A DNA stretch of 64,000 nucleotides from Spirosomataceae bacterium TFI 002. GTDB lineage: Bacteria > Bacteroidota > Bacteroidia > Cytophagales > Spirosomataceae. Of this stretch, positions 10,110 through 18,868 are shown piece by piece. Every line of letters starts with the position of its first letter. Position 1 is the first letter of the stretch. The stretch lies in contig LT907983.1 of assembly GCA_900230115.1 (NCBI GenBank), positions 5,254,774-5,318,773 of the forward strand, in the 5' to 3' direction. The notes under the pieces were generated by a model. That model was not told the origin of the DNA. It ran no database searches and saw nothing but the letters and a program-made list of their open reading frames with translations. The translations under genes were made by a program, and so were the position numbers.

Positions 10110-10943
10110 TCATAACCTTCTTTTCCACTGACCAAAAAGAAAGTTTTGTTCAAACATATTGGTTAAATCTTTTTTAAGCCTAGCTAATATTAATTCAAAA
10201 TCAAAAGAGTCGGGGTCAACATTTGGATAATGCTGATACTCTTGACCCTCTATTTGAAAATTTGGATTTCTAAAATCTTCTTTACAATCTTCAATAAATG
10301 AGTTTCTTAATTCTGTATCCGAGGTCAAATTTTGTAGGTGTTTTTCAAATTGATCTATGTAAATAAATTGTACGTCCTTGAAATAAAAGAAGGGTGCCAT
10401 TTCTTCAAGCATCGTAAACGAACTTTTGATATCTCTATTTTTGATGAGGTTTATAAAGAATGGCTCAAAAAATTCGAGAACTTGATCAGGATTAACCTCT
10501 TTACTAGAAGCTATAAAAGCACAGAATGGGACTTTATTTTTCAAACTAATCGTTTTGTACAAACTATTTCCATGACAAGTTGCCATGCTAATGTAAAGAC
10601 GATTCTCAAGCTTGACGTTTATACTAATAAGTTTAGATTTTAATTCTTGCCATGTAATCCTAGAGCCATCCTGGAAACTTATTCCATTCTCAGAACCATG
10701 ACTTTCTATGTGGATCAATACCCCGTTATTTACAAATTCTAAACAGTTTTCAATGTGAGTTAAGGCATTCAAAAAATCACTTTTAGACTTTAACTTCAAA
10801 TATTGGTGAACAAATGGAGTGGAATGATTATAAAAGTCCGCATATTTTTTAATTATATCATGGTACAAATGATAACCAGTCTGTGACTCACCTTCAGGGA
10901 TACTATCTAAGACATAGAGGGTATTAACTTTTGAATGGCTCAT
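10110..10943 (-). CDS. Caspase/CHAT-like cysteine protease (277 aa)
   Basis: The sequence has the dyad spacing of clan CD peptidases. His82 is in LIHIESHGSENGI, followed by a W-x-E-L segment, and Cys123 is in YISMATCHGNSLY, both after hydrophobic beta-strands. The first 50 residues form the first strand and helix of the caspase fold, and the last 110 are charged with no recognisable second domain. There is no signal peptide. It stands alone, 188 bp from the broken integrase, within the same accessory block. By family it is a protease often used in bacterial cell-suicide defence, but the usual sensor partner is not adjacent, so its trigger is unknown. Confidence 0.62.
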   Translation of the reverse strand: MSHSKVNTLYVLDSIPEGESQTGYHLYHDIIKKYADFYNHSTPFVHQYLKLKSKSDFLNALTHIENCLEFVNNGVLIHIESHGSENGISFQDGSRITWQELKSKLISINVKLENRLYISMATCHGNSLYKTISLKNKVPFCAFIASSKEVNPDQVLEFFEPFFINLIKNRDIKSSFTMLEEMAPFFYFKDVQFIYIDQFEKHLQNLTSDTELRNSFIEDCKEDFRNPNFQIEGQEYQHYPNVDPDSFDFELILARLKKDLTNMFEQNFLFGQWKRRL

Positions 10944-11131
10944 AATTTCAAACTTTTTAAAATTAAACTCTTTAATATTATTGAAGTATATATATTGTCT
11001 ATTTCAGATAATTTGGAGCTCAGAATAAAGACCGAAACTTCAACTATTTTTACTGATTTAATCGTTTGTTTTTAAGAAGGTGTGGCCAGGTTGGCGAGTA
11101 GTTTATTTGACAACACTAGATATCTCTTTTT

Positions 11132-12287
11132 CTACCAATCTCTATCCTCCAACTTTCTACTAATTCTAAGTTTACGTGCCTTTGTATAGTTAATAGTGGT
11201 TTCGATCTTTTGATGCCCTATATGATTCTGTAAATCTACAAGGTCAACGTCGACATTGTTTTCAATCATACGATCAATACCAGTGTGTCTAAAACTATAC
11301 AATGAGTAATAGTTTGGTTTATATAGTCCAAGTTCTTTTAGAATGTCTCTTGTCTTATTTGCAGGATAATTAAGTCCGCTTGGAACTAGACTAGGTTTAA
11401 GCCCACTACCAAAAATGTAGTAATCACTAGGTAGATCAAGAATTCCCCTTTCTTGGATCATGTTCCAAAGCTTTGTAGGTATCACTTTGTTAAGTGTAAT
11501 AGACGTTTTTTGAACAACCGAGTAAACAGTTAGTATTCGCTTTTTAACGTCAATATTGGACACTTTTAACTTTAAAGTTTCTTCAACACGTGTAAAACAG
11601 TAATACATAAATCTTGTAAAGAAATAGAGCTCTGGATTTCGCTCTTGAATTGCTGTTTCTACTTTGATCTGATCTTCCGCAGAAAATGCAACGTGCTGAA
11701 AAGAAACTGTTGTCTTTAGTTTTTGTACTTTTTCAAATGGGTTAGTATCGATAAGCGTTGTACGATCTACTATCATTTTGAAAATATGCTCAATCCTTCT
11801 TACAACATTATTCCTGGTTAAATTACTATTACCTCTTTCGGTCAATAAATAGTTTGAGAAAGCTAAAGCGTGATATTTTTTGAAAATCTTGGACTCTAAA
11901 ATCATAGAAGTTGTATTTTTTCAAAAATTCAAAAAAGATATTTACATCACTATTGTATGTTTGTTTTGTCCTTCGTTTCTCACTTTCACTAAACTTTATA
12001 GCAAGCATTTCATTAAACTGAGTGACAAGACTAGGATTGTAATAGACTTTTATTGTTTTGTTATCAGGAGTCCAATTTTTAAGAGCATTAAGAAGTTTTT
12101 TGGAGAAACTAATCCTTTCTGGTAGGGTGGGATACTTTTGAGATGATATCTGGACTATCTTCCTTTTCTTAGTTCCATCGGACAGAATCAAGTCCATATC
12201 TACATACCACCTTTGATCTAGATCGCCATTTCGATCATTTAATCTTACATTGGTGACTTGCAACACGCTTGCAACAGACTTAGCCAT
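11132..12287 (-). pseudogene. Tyrosine recombinase/integrase, frameshifted
   Basis: The gene begins at ATG 12287 and reads to about 11880. It then needs a one-base shift to continue to 11132. The break is an A6 run (plus-strand T6, 11876-11881); with five A the two frames join into about 384 residues. The N-terminal part has an SAM-like, arm-binding character. The C-terminal part has the catalytic set: Arg in CFTRVEE, YSFRHT (the Y-x-x-R form of the HxxR box), GHQ and nucleophile Tyr in INYT. The start is 45 bp from the 3' end of tRNA-Leu and the gene points away from it, the usual layout of an island integrase. It is probably inactive unless the extra base is an assembly error. Confidence 0.82.
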
Positions 12288-12331
12288 GATAGCCTTAACT
12301 TCTTTATTAACAGATGCTTGAGACCTATGAG

Positions 12332-12415
12332 TGACGATGAGGAGAGTCGAACTCCTAAGGGCTAATGCCCACCAGCCCCTCAAGCTGGCGTGTCTACCAA
12401 TTCCACCACATCGCC
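12332..12415 (-). tRNA. tRNA-Leu (anticodon GAG)
   Basis: An 84-nt gene with a 7-bp acceptor stem (GGCGATG paired with CATCGTC, one G-U), a class II D-loop starting GTGGAATTGG, an anticodon arm CCAGC-TTGAGGG-GCTGG with GAG as anticodon, a long variable arm as expected for Leu, and T-arm AGGAGTTCGACTCTCCT. CCA is not encoded. An integrase gene starts 45 bp beyond its 3' end, so this tRNA is the probable insertion site of the accessory region to its left. A near-ideal promoter lies just upstream. Confidence 0.95.
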
Positions 12416-12427
12416 GTGTTGTGAGTG

Positions 12428-12458
12428 CAAAAGTAAATCTTGCATCGGCTTTTCCAAA
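12428..12458 (-). promoter_or_regulatory. Promoter of tRNA-Leu
   Basis: On the minus strand the sequence reads TTTG, exactly 19 nt, then TACTTTTG, which fits the Bacteroidota primary-sigma consensus TTTG-N19-TAnnTTTG. The -7 box ends 12 nt before the tRNA 5' end. Confidence 0.8.
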
Positions 12459-12493
12459 CATTAATTTGCAAAATTATAATTTAGAAAGTTGGA

Positions 12494-13231
12494 TCAGCCA
12501 TTAATAACCCACAAGTCACTTTCTTTAATGTATATTACTCGCCTTTGCCATAGTATTTGATACCAAATATCTTTTTTCCCAATGATGTTAACTCTATTTC
12601 CTTCATTGATTCTTCCAATCAATTCACTACCCGACGAAGGTGCGTCCCTCATGAAGGCTTCTTTAGCCTTTACAATGCCTAAATTATAAGTGGATGGAAG
12701 ATTTGTTACTAATAATGCAAAAAGACAAACAAAGAGAGATAGAAAAGCGTAGCGTTTTGGAAAAACTACATTAGTGCTTTTCTTTTGAAATGAATAGTAT
12801 AAAGTAAATATGGCAAGAAGAAGCAGAATAATTACAATATAGAAATAGTACTGCTTGTAAAACGTAATCAAAAAATTAAAGTCTGTACGTTCAAAGCCAC
12901 CATATCCATTCTCTTTAGCTATTTTATTAATTTTATCGAATAGCTCATCATTAGGGCTTAATTCATACAATTCAGATAAATAATAGATGGCTTTGGGGAA
13001 ATTTCCATGTTGCTCAGCCATGAAAGCCATCTTTACGAAGGCATTTCTCTTATTTATGTCATGCTTGGCGATTAAATCCTCGTATGCAATTGTAGCCTGC
13101 AAATAATCTTTTGCATTAAATAAAGAATCTGCTTTTTGCGTTAAAATCGATTGAGCTTGAATATCAACGGATTGAGTCAAAACGATAAAGAAAGTGTAAA
13201 TAAAAAAGGTAAATGTCTTTTGGTATATCAC
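12494..13231 (-). CDS. BatE-like TPR/SH3 membrane protein (245 aa)
   Basis: A signal peptide (residues ~1-27, ending near DIQAQ) is followed by TPR-like helices (~30-105), two transmembrane helices (~125-147 and ~157-178) and a C-terminal bacterial SH3-like domain (~185-245, with a VKAKEAFMRDAP segment). This order is that of BatE proteins, normally encoded with MoxR and VWA-domain Bat proteins. No other bat genes are adjacent here, so it is either an orphan or the operon lies elsewhere. It should act in the cell envelope; function beyond that is not established. Confidence 0.65.
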   Translation of the reverse strand: MIYQKTFTFFIYTFFIVLTQSVDIQAQSILTQKADSLFNAKDYLQATIAYEDLIAKHDINKRNAFVKMAFMAEQHGNFPKAIYYLSELYELSPNDELFDKINKIAKENGYGGFERTDFNFLITFYKQYYFYIVIILLLLAIFTLYYSFQKKSTNVVFPKRYAFLSLFVCLFALLVTNLPSTYNLGIVKAKEAFMRDAPSSGSELIGRINEGNRVNIIGKKDIWYQILWQRRVIYIKESDLWVING

Positions 13232-13249
13232 TGTAATATTCTAATTTTG
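13219..13249 (+). promoter_or_regulatory. Promoter of tRNA-Lys
   Basis: TTTG at 13219-13222, exactly 19 nt, then TAATTTTG at 13242-13249: a full match to the Bacteroidota promoter consensus. The transcript would start near 13256 with a leader of about 55 nt before the tRNA. It overlaps the 5' end of the divergent BatE-like gene. Confidence 0.75.
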
Positions 13250-13309
13250 CACTCGCAATCAGGGAACGATTTGAGAGAACGTTTCTTAAGAGCACAAAAA
13301 TAAGAAAAA

Positions 13310-13382
13310 GATTCCGTAGCTCAGCTGGTAGAGCAATACACTTTTAATGTATGGGTCCTGGGTTCGAGCCCCAGCGGGATCA
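13310..13382 (+). tRNA. tRNA-Lys (anticodon TTT)
   Basis: A 73-nt cloverleaf: acceptor GATTCCG pairs with CGGGATC, D-arm GCTCAGCTGGTAGAGC, anticodon arm ATACA-CTTTTAA-TGTAT with TTT as anticodon, and T-arm CTGGGTTCGAGCCCCAG. CCA is not encoded. An intrinsic terminator follows within 10 nt. A fragment of the same 3' end is seen at 9124-9147. Confidence 0.96.
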
Positions 13383-13388
13383 CAAAAA

Positions 13389-13413
13389 AAAGCCCTCTAG
13401 TAGGGCTTTTTTT
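13389..13413 (+). terminator. Intrinsic terminator of tRNA-Lys
   Basis: AGCCCT and AGGGCT form a stem around a 5-nt loop (13391-13407) followed by a T run. The earliest TTG of the following rlmD-like frame (13412) lies inside this T run, which argues for a later start of that gene. Confidence 0.85.
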
Positions 13414-13435
13414 GTGGGCAATAAACGACAAGAAA

Positions 13436-14842
13436 TTGGCTAGGAACAAAAAAAGAATCATTGAGGAGATAGTAGTAACAGACTTTGCTGCTGAAGGTAA
13501 ATGCATTATCAAACTTGAAAATGAGATTGTATTTGTTCCAGGTGCCAATATCGCCCCCGGTGATAAGGTGAAACTTGTTATCACCAAAAAGAAAAAATCT
13601 TACTCGGAAGGCGTTGTTTTAGAAATATTAGAAAAGTCTCCAATTAGAATAGAGCACTTTTGCGAGCATTTTGGCCTGTGTGGTGGATGCAAATGGCAAC
13701 ACATACCATATGAACTACAACTTGAGCAAAAACAAAAGCAAGTAGGTGATCAGCTCAAAAGAATTGGTAAGGTTGATATTTCGAACATGAGTCCAATTTT
13801 ACCCTCAAAGGCAACTACTTTTTACCGTAATAAACTTGAATTCACCTTTTCTAAGGACAAATGGATGACCAAAAGTGAAATTGCGACAGGAGAAGAGATT
13901 ACTGATGTTGCTTTAGGTTTCCATGTCCCAAAGAGATTTGATAAGATCTTACCCATCAATAAATGCCATTTACAGGCCGATCCATCTAACATTATCCGAA
14001 ACTTCGTTGACGAGTTAGCAAAGCAAAAAGGATATGCTTATTACGATCACAACAATCATAAAGGGTTCTTGCGAACTTTAATGATAAGAAATACCAGTAT
14101 TGGCCAAGTAATGGTGTGTTTTCAATTTGCCCAAAACAATGAAGAGGATATAAAATTCATTCTTGATTCTCTTCTTGCCAAAGTACCTGAAATAACTTCA
14201 TTGTTTTACTTTATAAATCAAAAAGGAAACGATAGCTATTATGACTTGGATCCAATTCATTACAAAGGGTTAACATACATAGAAGAGAAAATGGAAGAGC
14301 TAACATTTAGAATTGGCCCAAAATCATTCTATCAGACCAACTCTGAACAGGCATATGAATTGTATAAAGTCACCCGAGACTTTGCTGATATAAAAGAATC
14401 AGATGTTGTTTATGACTTGTATACTGGAACAGGTACAATAGCCAATTTCGTCGCACATAAGGCCAAAAAGGTTGTTGGAATTGAGTATGTGGAAGAAGCA
14501 ATTGTTGACGCTGTTGAAAACTCTAAAAACAATCAAATCGAAAATACTTCATTTTATGCTGGCGATTTAAAAGCAGTACTCTCTGATGAATTATTCTTGA
14601 AAGAAGGAAAACCAGACGTAATTATCACAGATCCGCCTAGGGCTGGTATGGATAAGGAAGTTGTGGAGCAAATATTGAAAAGCGGTGCAAAAACAGTAGT
14701 TTACGTTAGTTGCAATGCAGCTACGCAAGCTAGAGATATTGCACTGATGGATGAAAAGTATTCAGTTGAAGAAATACAGCCAGTAGATATGTTTCCACAC
14801 ACTCACCACGTAGAGAATGTTGTAAAACTTCGTCTTAAATAA
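13436..14842 (+). CDS. rlmD: 23S rRNA (uracil-5-)-methyltransferase, RlmD/RumA type
   Basis: An N-terminal TRAM domain (~25-75; GDKVKLVITKKKKSYSEG) is followed by an iron-sulfur cluster motif with Cys in HFCEHFGLCGGCKWQH (~residues 78-93). A Rossmann methyltransferase domain follows, with YDLYTGTGTIANF, DPPRAGMD and the nucleophile Cys in YVSCNAATQARD near the C-terminus. It uses SAM to form 5-methyluridine in 23S rRNA; which of the RumA-type positions is modified cannot be told from sequence. I chose TTG 13436 because the upstream TTG 13412 lies in the tRNA-Lys terminator and homologues start with a short basic N-terminus. Product about 468 residues. Confidence 0.88.
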   Translation: MARNKKRIIEEIVVTDFAAEGKCIIKLENEIVFVPGANIAPGDKVKLVITKKKKSYSEGVVLEILEKSPIRIEHFCEHFGLCGGCKWQHIPYELQLEQKQKQVGDQLKRIGKVDISNMSPILPSKATTFYRNKLEFTFSKDKWMTKSEIATGEEITDVALGFHVPKRFDKILPINKCHLQADPSNIIRNFVDELAKQKGYAYYDHNNHKGFLRTLMIRNTSIGQVMVCFQFAQNNEEDIKFILDSLLAKVPEITSLFYFINQKGNDSYYDLDPIHYKGLTYIEEKMEELTFRIGPKSFYQTNSEQAYELYKVTRDFADIKESDVVYDLYTGTGTIANFVAHKAKKVVGIEYVEEAIVDAVENSKNNQIENTSFYAGDLKAVLSDELFLKEGKPDVIITDPPRAGMDKEVVEQILKSGAKTVVYVSCNAATQARDIALMDEKYSVEEIQPVDMFPHTHHVENVVKLRLK

Positions 14843-14863
14843 ATTTGAATTTATAGCGGATTT

Positions 14864-16459
14864 TTAGAAATCCACATCATCTGCAGAGCCTGGCTTAGGA
14901 AGACCACCTTGTGAGTTTGATTCTTCACTAGATGAATTGTTAGCTTTACTTTGAAAAGTAGGGATAAAGTCGGGGTTTTGACGCATATTCTCAAAGTGAC
15001 TAAAATCCCCCGAACCGCCAGGAACAGCCATTTTACCGTATTCTGTAAATTTATTACTGCTCATATTACCCCAATCGGTAAACTTTGTAAACCTTCCAAT
15101 AAACTGAAGCTTGACCGTATCAAGAGAACCTGCTCTGTTTTTTGCCAAAATTAATTCGCCTAATCCATCCGTTGGATTTCCTTCTTCATCTTCCGTTATT
15201 TTATAATATTCAGGTCGATACAAGAACATTACCATATCTGCATCTTGCTCTATCGATCCAGATTCACGTAAATCAGATAATTGTGGTCTTTTGTCTCCAC
15301 CTCTTGTTTCCACCGCACGCGAAAGCTGAGAAAGTGCAATTACCGGTACATCAAGCTCTTTTGCAAGATTCTTTAATGACCTAGAAATCGTTGCAATCTC
15401 TTGTTCTCTATTTCCGGCTATTCCACTTCCATCATCACCCGTCATGAGCTGTAAGTAGTCAATAATCACCATTGAAATGTTATGTTGAGCTTTTAACCTC
15501 CTACATTTTGCTCTTAATTCCAATATAGATAGGGCAGGAGTGTCATCAATAAAAATAGGTGCTTGGCCCAGTCTTTCTAACTTGTGATGTAGTTGTTGCC
15601 ATTCGTGCTCTTCCAAAGTTCCTTTACGCAGCTTTTCACTATCAAGCTCTGCTTCCGCAGAAATCATACGAAGCATAAGCTGAGTCGCCGACATCTCGAG
15701 AGAAAATATAGCCACTGGTGCTTCATGATCTACAGCTGCATTTCGCATGCTACTTACGACGAAAGCTGTTTTACCCATACCAGGTCTTGCAGCTAAAATT
15801 GTAAGCTCAGTTTTTTGCCAGCCTCCAGTAATTTTGTCCAATTCAGTAAATCCACTAGGAATACCTGTAAGACCACCCTTGTTATTTAGCTTTTTAGACT
15901 CTAACTCATCAATGGTTAATTTCATGATGGCTGCAGAATCTAAATATTGTTTTTTGATACTTTGTTCCGAAATCTTAAAGAACGATTGTTCTGTTTTATT
16001 CAGAACATCAAAAATGTCATTATTCTCTTCAAAAGTCTCCCCAAGAATCTCTCTAGAAACAGTAATCATTTGTCTTTTAATTGCCATTTGAGCAACAACA
16101 AGACCGTGGTACTCAATATTACTTGCCGAATTCACTTTACTAAGCAATCGAGCAAGGTATTTCGTGCCACCAATTTCAGTAATTTGATTTGACTTTCTTA
16201 AGAGCCGGGTAATAGAGACTAGATCAATTGCTTCAGATGATTTATATAGCTCAAGTATGGCTGAATAGATGATTTGATGTGCTTTATTGAAAAATGAATT
16301 TACTGACAGAAATTCATTTACAGTTGGCAAACCCTCCTTATCAAGCATAATTGCTCCCAAAACAGCCATTTCCATATCTTCAGAATATGGCTGTTTTCTC
16401 ACCTCTTGGCTTTTGGAGCCATTCATTACTTCACCTCTTTCTGCAACTGCTGCTGGCAT
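14864..16459 (-). CDS. dnaB: Replicative DNA helicase DnaB
   Basis: A DnaB-type hexameric helicase of 531 residues. The N-terminal DnaB domain begins near residue 24 (SEDMEMAVLGAIMLD). The RecA-like domain carries Walker A (AARPGMGKTAF, about residue 225), Walker B (MVIIDYLQLM) and the DnaB family segment SDLRESGSIEQDADMVMFLY. No intein interrupts it. The C-terminus is a Ser/Asn/Gly-rich tail ending in acidic residues. It is convergent with rlmD. A later start (ATG 16426) is possible, since the first 11 residues are not conserved. Confidence 0.96.
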   Translation of the reverse strand: MPAAVAERGEVMNGSKSQEVRKQPYSEDMEMAVLGAIMLDKEGLPTVNEFLSVNSFFNKAHQIIYSAILELYKSSEAIDLVSITRLLRKSNQITEIGGTKYLARLLSKVNSASNIEYHGLVVAQMAIKRQMITVSREILGETFEENNDIFDVLNKTEQSFFKISEQSIKKQYLDSAAIMKLTIDELESKKLNNKGGLTGIPSGFTELDKITGGWQKTELTILAARPGMGKTAFVVSSMRNAAVDHEAPVAIFSLEMSATQLMLRMISAEAELDSEKLRKGTLEEHEWQQLHHKLERLGQAPIFIDDTPALSILELRAKCRRLKAQHNISMVIIDYLQLMTGDDGSGIAGNREQEIATISRSLKNLAKELDVPVIALSQLSRAVETRGGDKRPQLSDLRESGSIEQDADMVMFLYRPEYYKITEDEEGNPTDGLGELILAKNRAGSLDTVKLQFIGRFTKFTDWGNMSSNKFTEYGKMAVPGGSGDFSHFENMRQNPDFIPTFQSKANNSSSEESNSQGGLPKPGSADDVDF

Positions 16460-16680
16460 TACTTTTATTAAATGGGGTTATGCGAATTATTCAAAAACAA
16501 AAGTGCACTACTAATTCTTGAAATAAAAATTGTGACAATTGTCTCCTTATCGAGGTAAAAGGCTAATTGTCAAAAAGCTATCCTCAATATTGTGCTTCAT
16601 TCGTTTTTTTTCTGTGGAAAAATTGCCGTTATTGTTAATAATTTATTGATTTTTGAAGATACAAAAAATAGCAGCTCAAT

Positions 16681-17625
16681 TTGACAAAAAAAGTTATTAA
16701 TCTAGATGGAATCTCCCTTTTAGACTTCTTAGGAGTTCAGAATAAAAACATCAAGGAATTAGGCAAGGCATTCCCTGCAAGTAAAGTAATTTCGAGAGGA
16801 AATGAGATTCACCTACAAGGTCCTGAAAAACAACTCGATTTAATTGAAAAAATCACAAATGATCTCATAGACCACTTTAGCAAGTACAATAAATTAACCC
16901 CTGAATTAGTCAAAAGCTTTATTGATGATAAAAACGGGATGTTAGAAAATGTGGTGCATGACGATGAAATTATCGTCCATGGGAACAAAGGAATCATCAT
17001 CAAGGCAAAAACAGCAAACCAAAAAAGATTGGTAGCTGCATGCAAAAAACATGACATTGTATTTGCAGTTGGACCTGCGGGTACAGGAAAAACCTATACC
17101 GCTGTTGCAATTGCCGTAAATGCACTAAAAGAGAAACAAGTAAAGAAAATAATTATCACCAGACCAGCAGTGGAAGCCGGTGAAAACTTGGGCTTTTTAC
17201 CTGGTGACTTAAAAGAGAAAATAGACCCCTACTTACGCCCCGTCTATGATGCTTTTGGAGATATGCTTCACATCGAAAAGTTTAAAAGCTATATCGAAAA
17301 AAATACAATTGAAATTGCTCCCTTAGCATATATGAGAGGTCGAACACTCGATCACGCTTATATTATACTTGACGAGGCTCAAAATACCACTCCGATGCAA
17401 CTTAAGATGTTTTTGACGAGAATGGGTCCTAATTCTAAGATTATAATTACTGGTGATGTAACTCAAATAGATTTACCTCGAAATCAGAAGTCAGGCTTAG
17501 GAGACGCTTTACAAAAACTCAATAAAATCAGCGGAATTAAGTTTATAGAGTTAGATGGACGTGATGTAGTAAGACATCCATTGGTAGTAGAAATATTGGA
17601 TGCATATGAAAAAGCTAACGATTAG
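16681..17625 (+). CDS. phoH: PhoH family ATPase
   Basis: PhoH-like P-loop ATPase of 314 residues. An N-terminal KH-like segment (ASKVISRGNEIHLQGP) is followed by Walker A (VGPAGTGKTYTA, about residue 131), LPGDLKEKIDPYLRP, Walker B (YIILDEAQNTT) and GDVTQIDLP. The start codon is TTG 16681; no ATG is available that keeps the conserved first residues (INLDGISLLDFLGV). The cellular role is RNA-related but not well defined. The next gene begins inside its last codons. Confidence 0.92.
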   Translation: MTKKVINLDGISLLDFLGVQNKNIKELGKAFPASKVISRGNEIHLQGPEKQLDLIEKITNDLIDHFSKYNKLTPELVKSFIDDKNGMLENVVHDDEIIVHGNKGIIIKAKTANQKRLVAACKKHDIVFAVGPAGTGKTYTAVAIAVNALKEKQVKKIIITRPAVEAGENLGFLPGDLKEKIDPYLRPVYDAFGDMLHIEKFKSYIEKNTIEIAPLAYMRGRTLDHAYIILDEAQNTTPMQLKMFLTRMGPNSKIIITGDVTQIDLPRNQKSGLGDALQKLNKISGIKFIELDGRDVVRHPLVVEILDAYEKAND

Positions 17626-18868
17626 CAGTTTATTTTTCCTTTTAATTGGACTTAACGTGGTTTTTGCACAGAAAAAATGTGCAATGCCGTTAAAAAAGGT
17701 TGCAACAGATCAGGACTTACAATCCATGTTGGATTTAAGAAGAGCTTCGCAAAAGGAAAGATTGAGATTGAACCTAAATGAAGTCATCAAAATCCCAGTT
17801 GTTGTTCATGTGATTCATAGTAATAATTCAGGCGAAATTGGTGGCCCGTCGAATGCCAATATTTCAAATGAGCAGATATTTTCTCAAATAAAAGTCCTAA
17901 ACGAAGATTACAGGCGAATCTTTGACACTCCGGGTTATAACACAAACCCTGTGGGTGCTGACATGGGTATTGAGTTTTACTTAGCGACTACTGATCCCGA
18001 TGGCAACCCTACTAGTGGAATCACAAGGCATTTTAATGCCAAGAGGCAATGGGATATTCTGAGGGATGTAAATCAAATAGCTAGTATTAGCTCATGGGAC
18101 ACCAATAGGTTTCTTAATATTTGGGTTCTAGACTTAACAACTACTTATCTTGGATTTGCAGAGTTTCCTGGTGCTGCTATAGATGGATTAGACTTGGAGG
18201 ATCCTGATGCCCTTACAGACGGTGTATTTGTAGATTATGCTTATTTCGGCAGACAAACTGGTACAGCCCTTGATGGCCCATACACATATGGAAGAACTGC
18301 AACCCATGAAATTGGCCATTGGCTAGGACTCATTCACATTTGGGGGGATGCTAGATGTGGCGATGATTATTGTACCGATACCCCTACAGTCGAAAGTGAA
18401 AACTTAAATGTAGACTGTAATGCAAAGTTTAGTAGATGCACAGGATCTACTCAAAGAGCCATGATTGAGAACTACATGGACTATTCTGCTGATCAGTGTA
18501 TGAATATTTTTACGCAAGATCAAAAGTCAAGAGTTCGAGCAATTTTAGAATTAAGTCAAAGAAGAAGAAGATTGGTACTGAATAGTGAATCATTGCTACC
18601 TCCATCACAAACATTACAGGTCAAACTACTAAGTCACCCGAATACCAAAGAAAACCTGAGTATGCAGGTGCTATTACCAGACTTTCAGGATTTTAATATC
18701 CAATTTTATGACATCTTAGGGCACTTAGTTGACGAAAAGAGTTACGTTGACTACCCGAGTACCATCGTTCAATTCGATGTATTTCCTAGGCTAAAAGGAG
18801 GCCAACTTTACTTTATGAAAGTGACCTCAAATAACGACTTAGTTACTTACCGCGTCGCTCTTTTCTAA
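17606..18868 (+). CDS. Secreted pappalysin-like zinc metalloprotease (M43)
   Basis: A signal peptide (MKKLTISSLFFLLIGLNVVF, cut near AQ) precedes a mature protein with the zinc site HEIGHWLGLIH at about residue 235 and a Met-turn region (NYMDYSADQCMNIF). Cys pairs fit the extracellular pappalysin fold. The last about 80 residues resemble a type IX secretion sorting domain (beta-rich, ending GGQLYFMKVTSNN...), so export across the outer membrane is likely. ATG 17606 is preferred to ATG 17600, two codons earlier. The start overlaps the end of phoH by 20 bases. The 3' end overlaps the convergent DUF2911 gene by 26 bases. Confidence 0.88.
   Translation: MKKLTISSLFFLLIGLNVVFAQKKCAMPLKKVATDQDLQSMLDLRRASQKERLRLNLNEVIKIPVVVHVIHSNNSGEIGGPSNANISNEQIFSQIKVLNEDYRRIFDTPGYNTNPVGADMGIEFYLATTDPDGNPTSGITRHFNAKRQWDILRDVNQIASISSWDTNRFLNIWVLDLTTTYLGFAEFPGAAIDGLDLEDPDALTDGVFVDYAYFGRQTGTALDGPYTYGRTATHEIGHWLGLIHIWGDARCGDDYCTDTPTVESENLNVDCNAKFSRCTGSTQRAMIENYMDYSADQCMNIFTQDQKSRVRAILELSQRRRRLVLNSESLLPPSQTLQVKLLSHPNTKENLSMQVLLPDFQDFNIQFYDILGHLVDEKSYVDYPSTIVQFDVFPRLKGGQLYFMKVTSNNDLVTYRVALF

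Noticed and set aside
10338-10643. 101-codon plus-strand frame
   Set aside because: It is antisense to the caspase-like gene, which has the better protein signature.
10110-10943. Link between the caspase-like protease and the CRISPR array (as in type III-E systems)
   Set aside because: They are 52 kb apart, no gRAMP-type effector is present, and the protease lacks a TPR part.
12288-12461. N-terminal extension of the integrase frame
   Set aside because: It translates tRNA-Leu and its promoter; ATG 12287 is the sensible start.
9148-13382. An island bounded by the tRNA-Lys fragment and intact tRNA-Lys
   Set aside because: For a plus-strand tRNA the intact copy should be left of the element and the fragment right of it. 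Here the order is reversed, so these two do not define one element.
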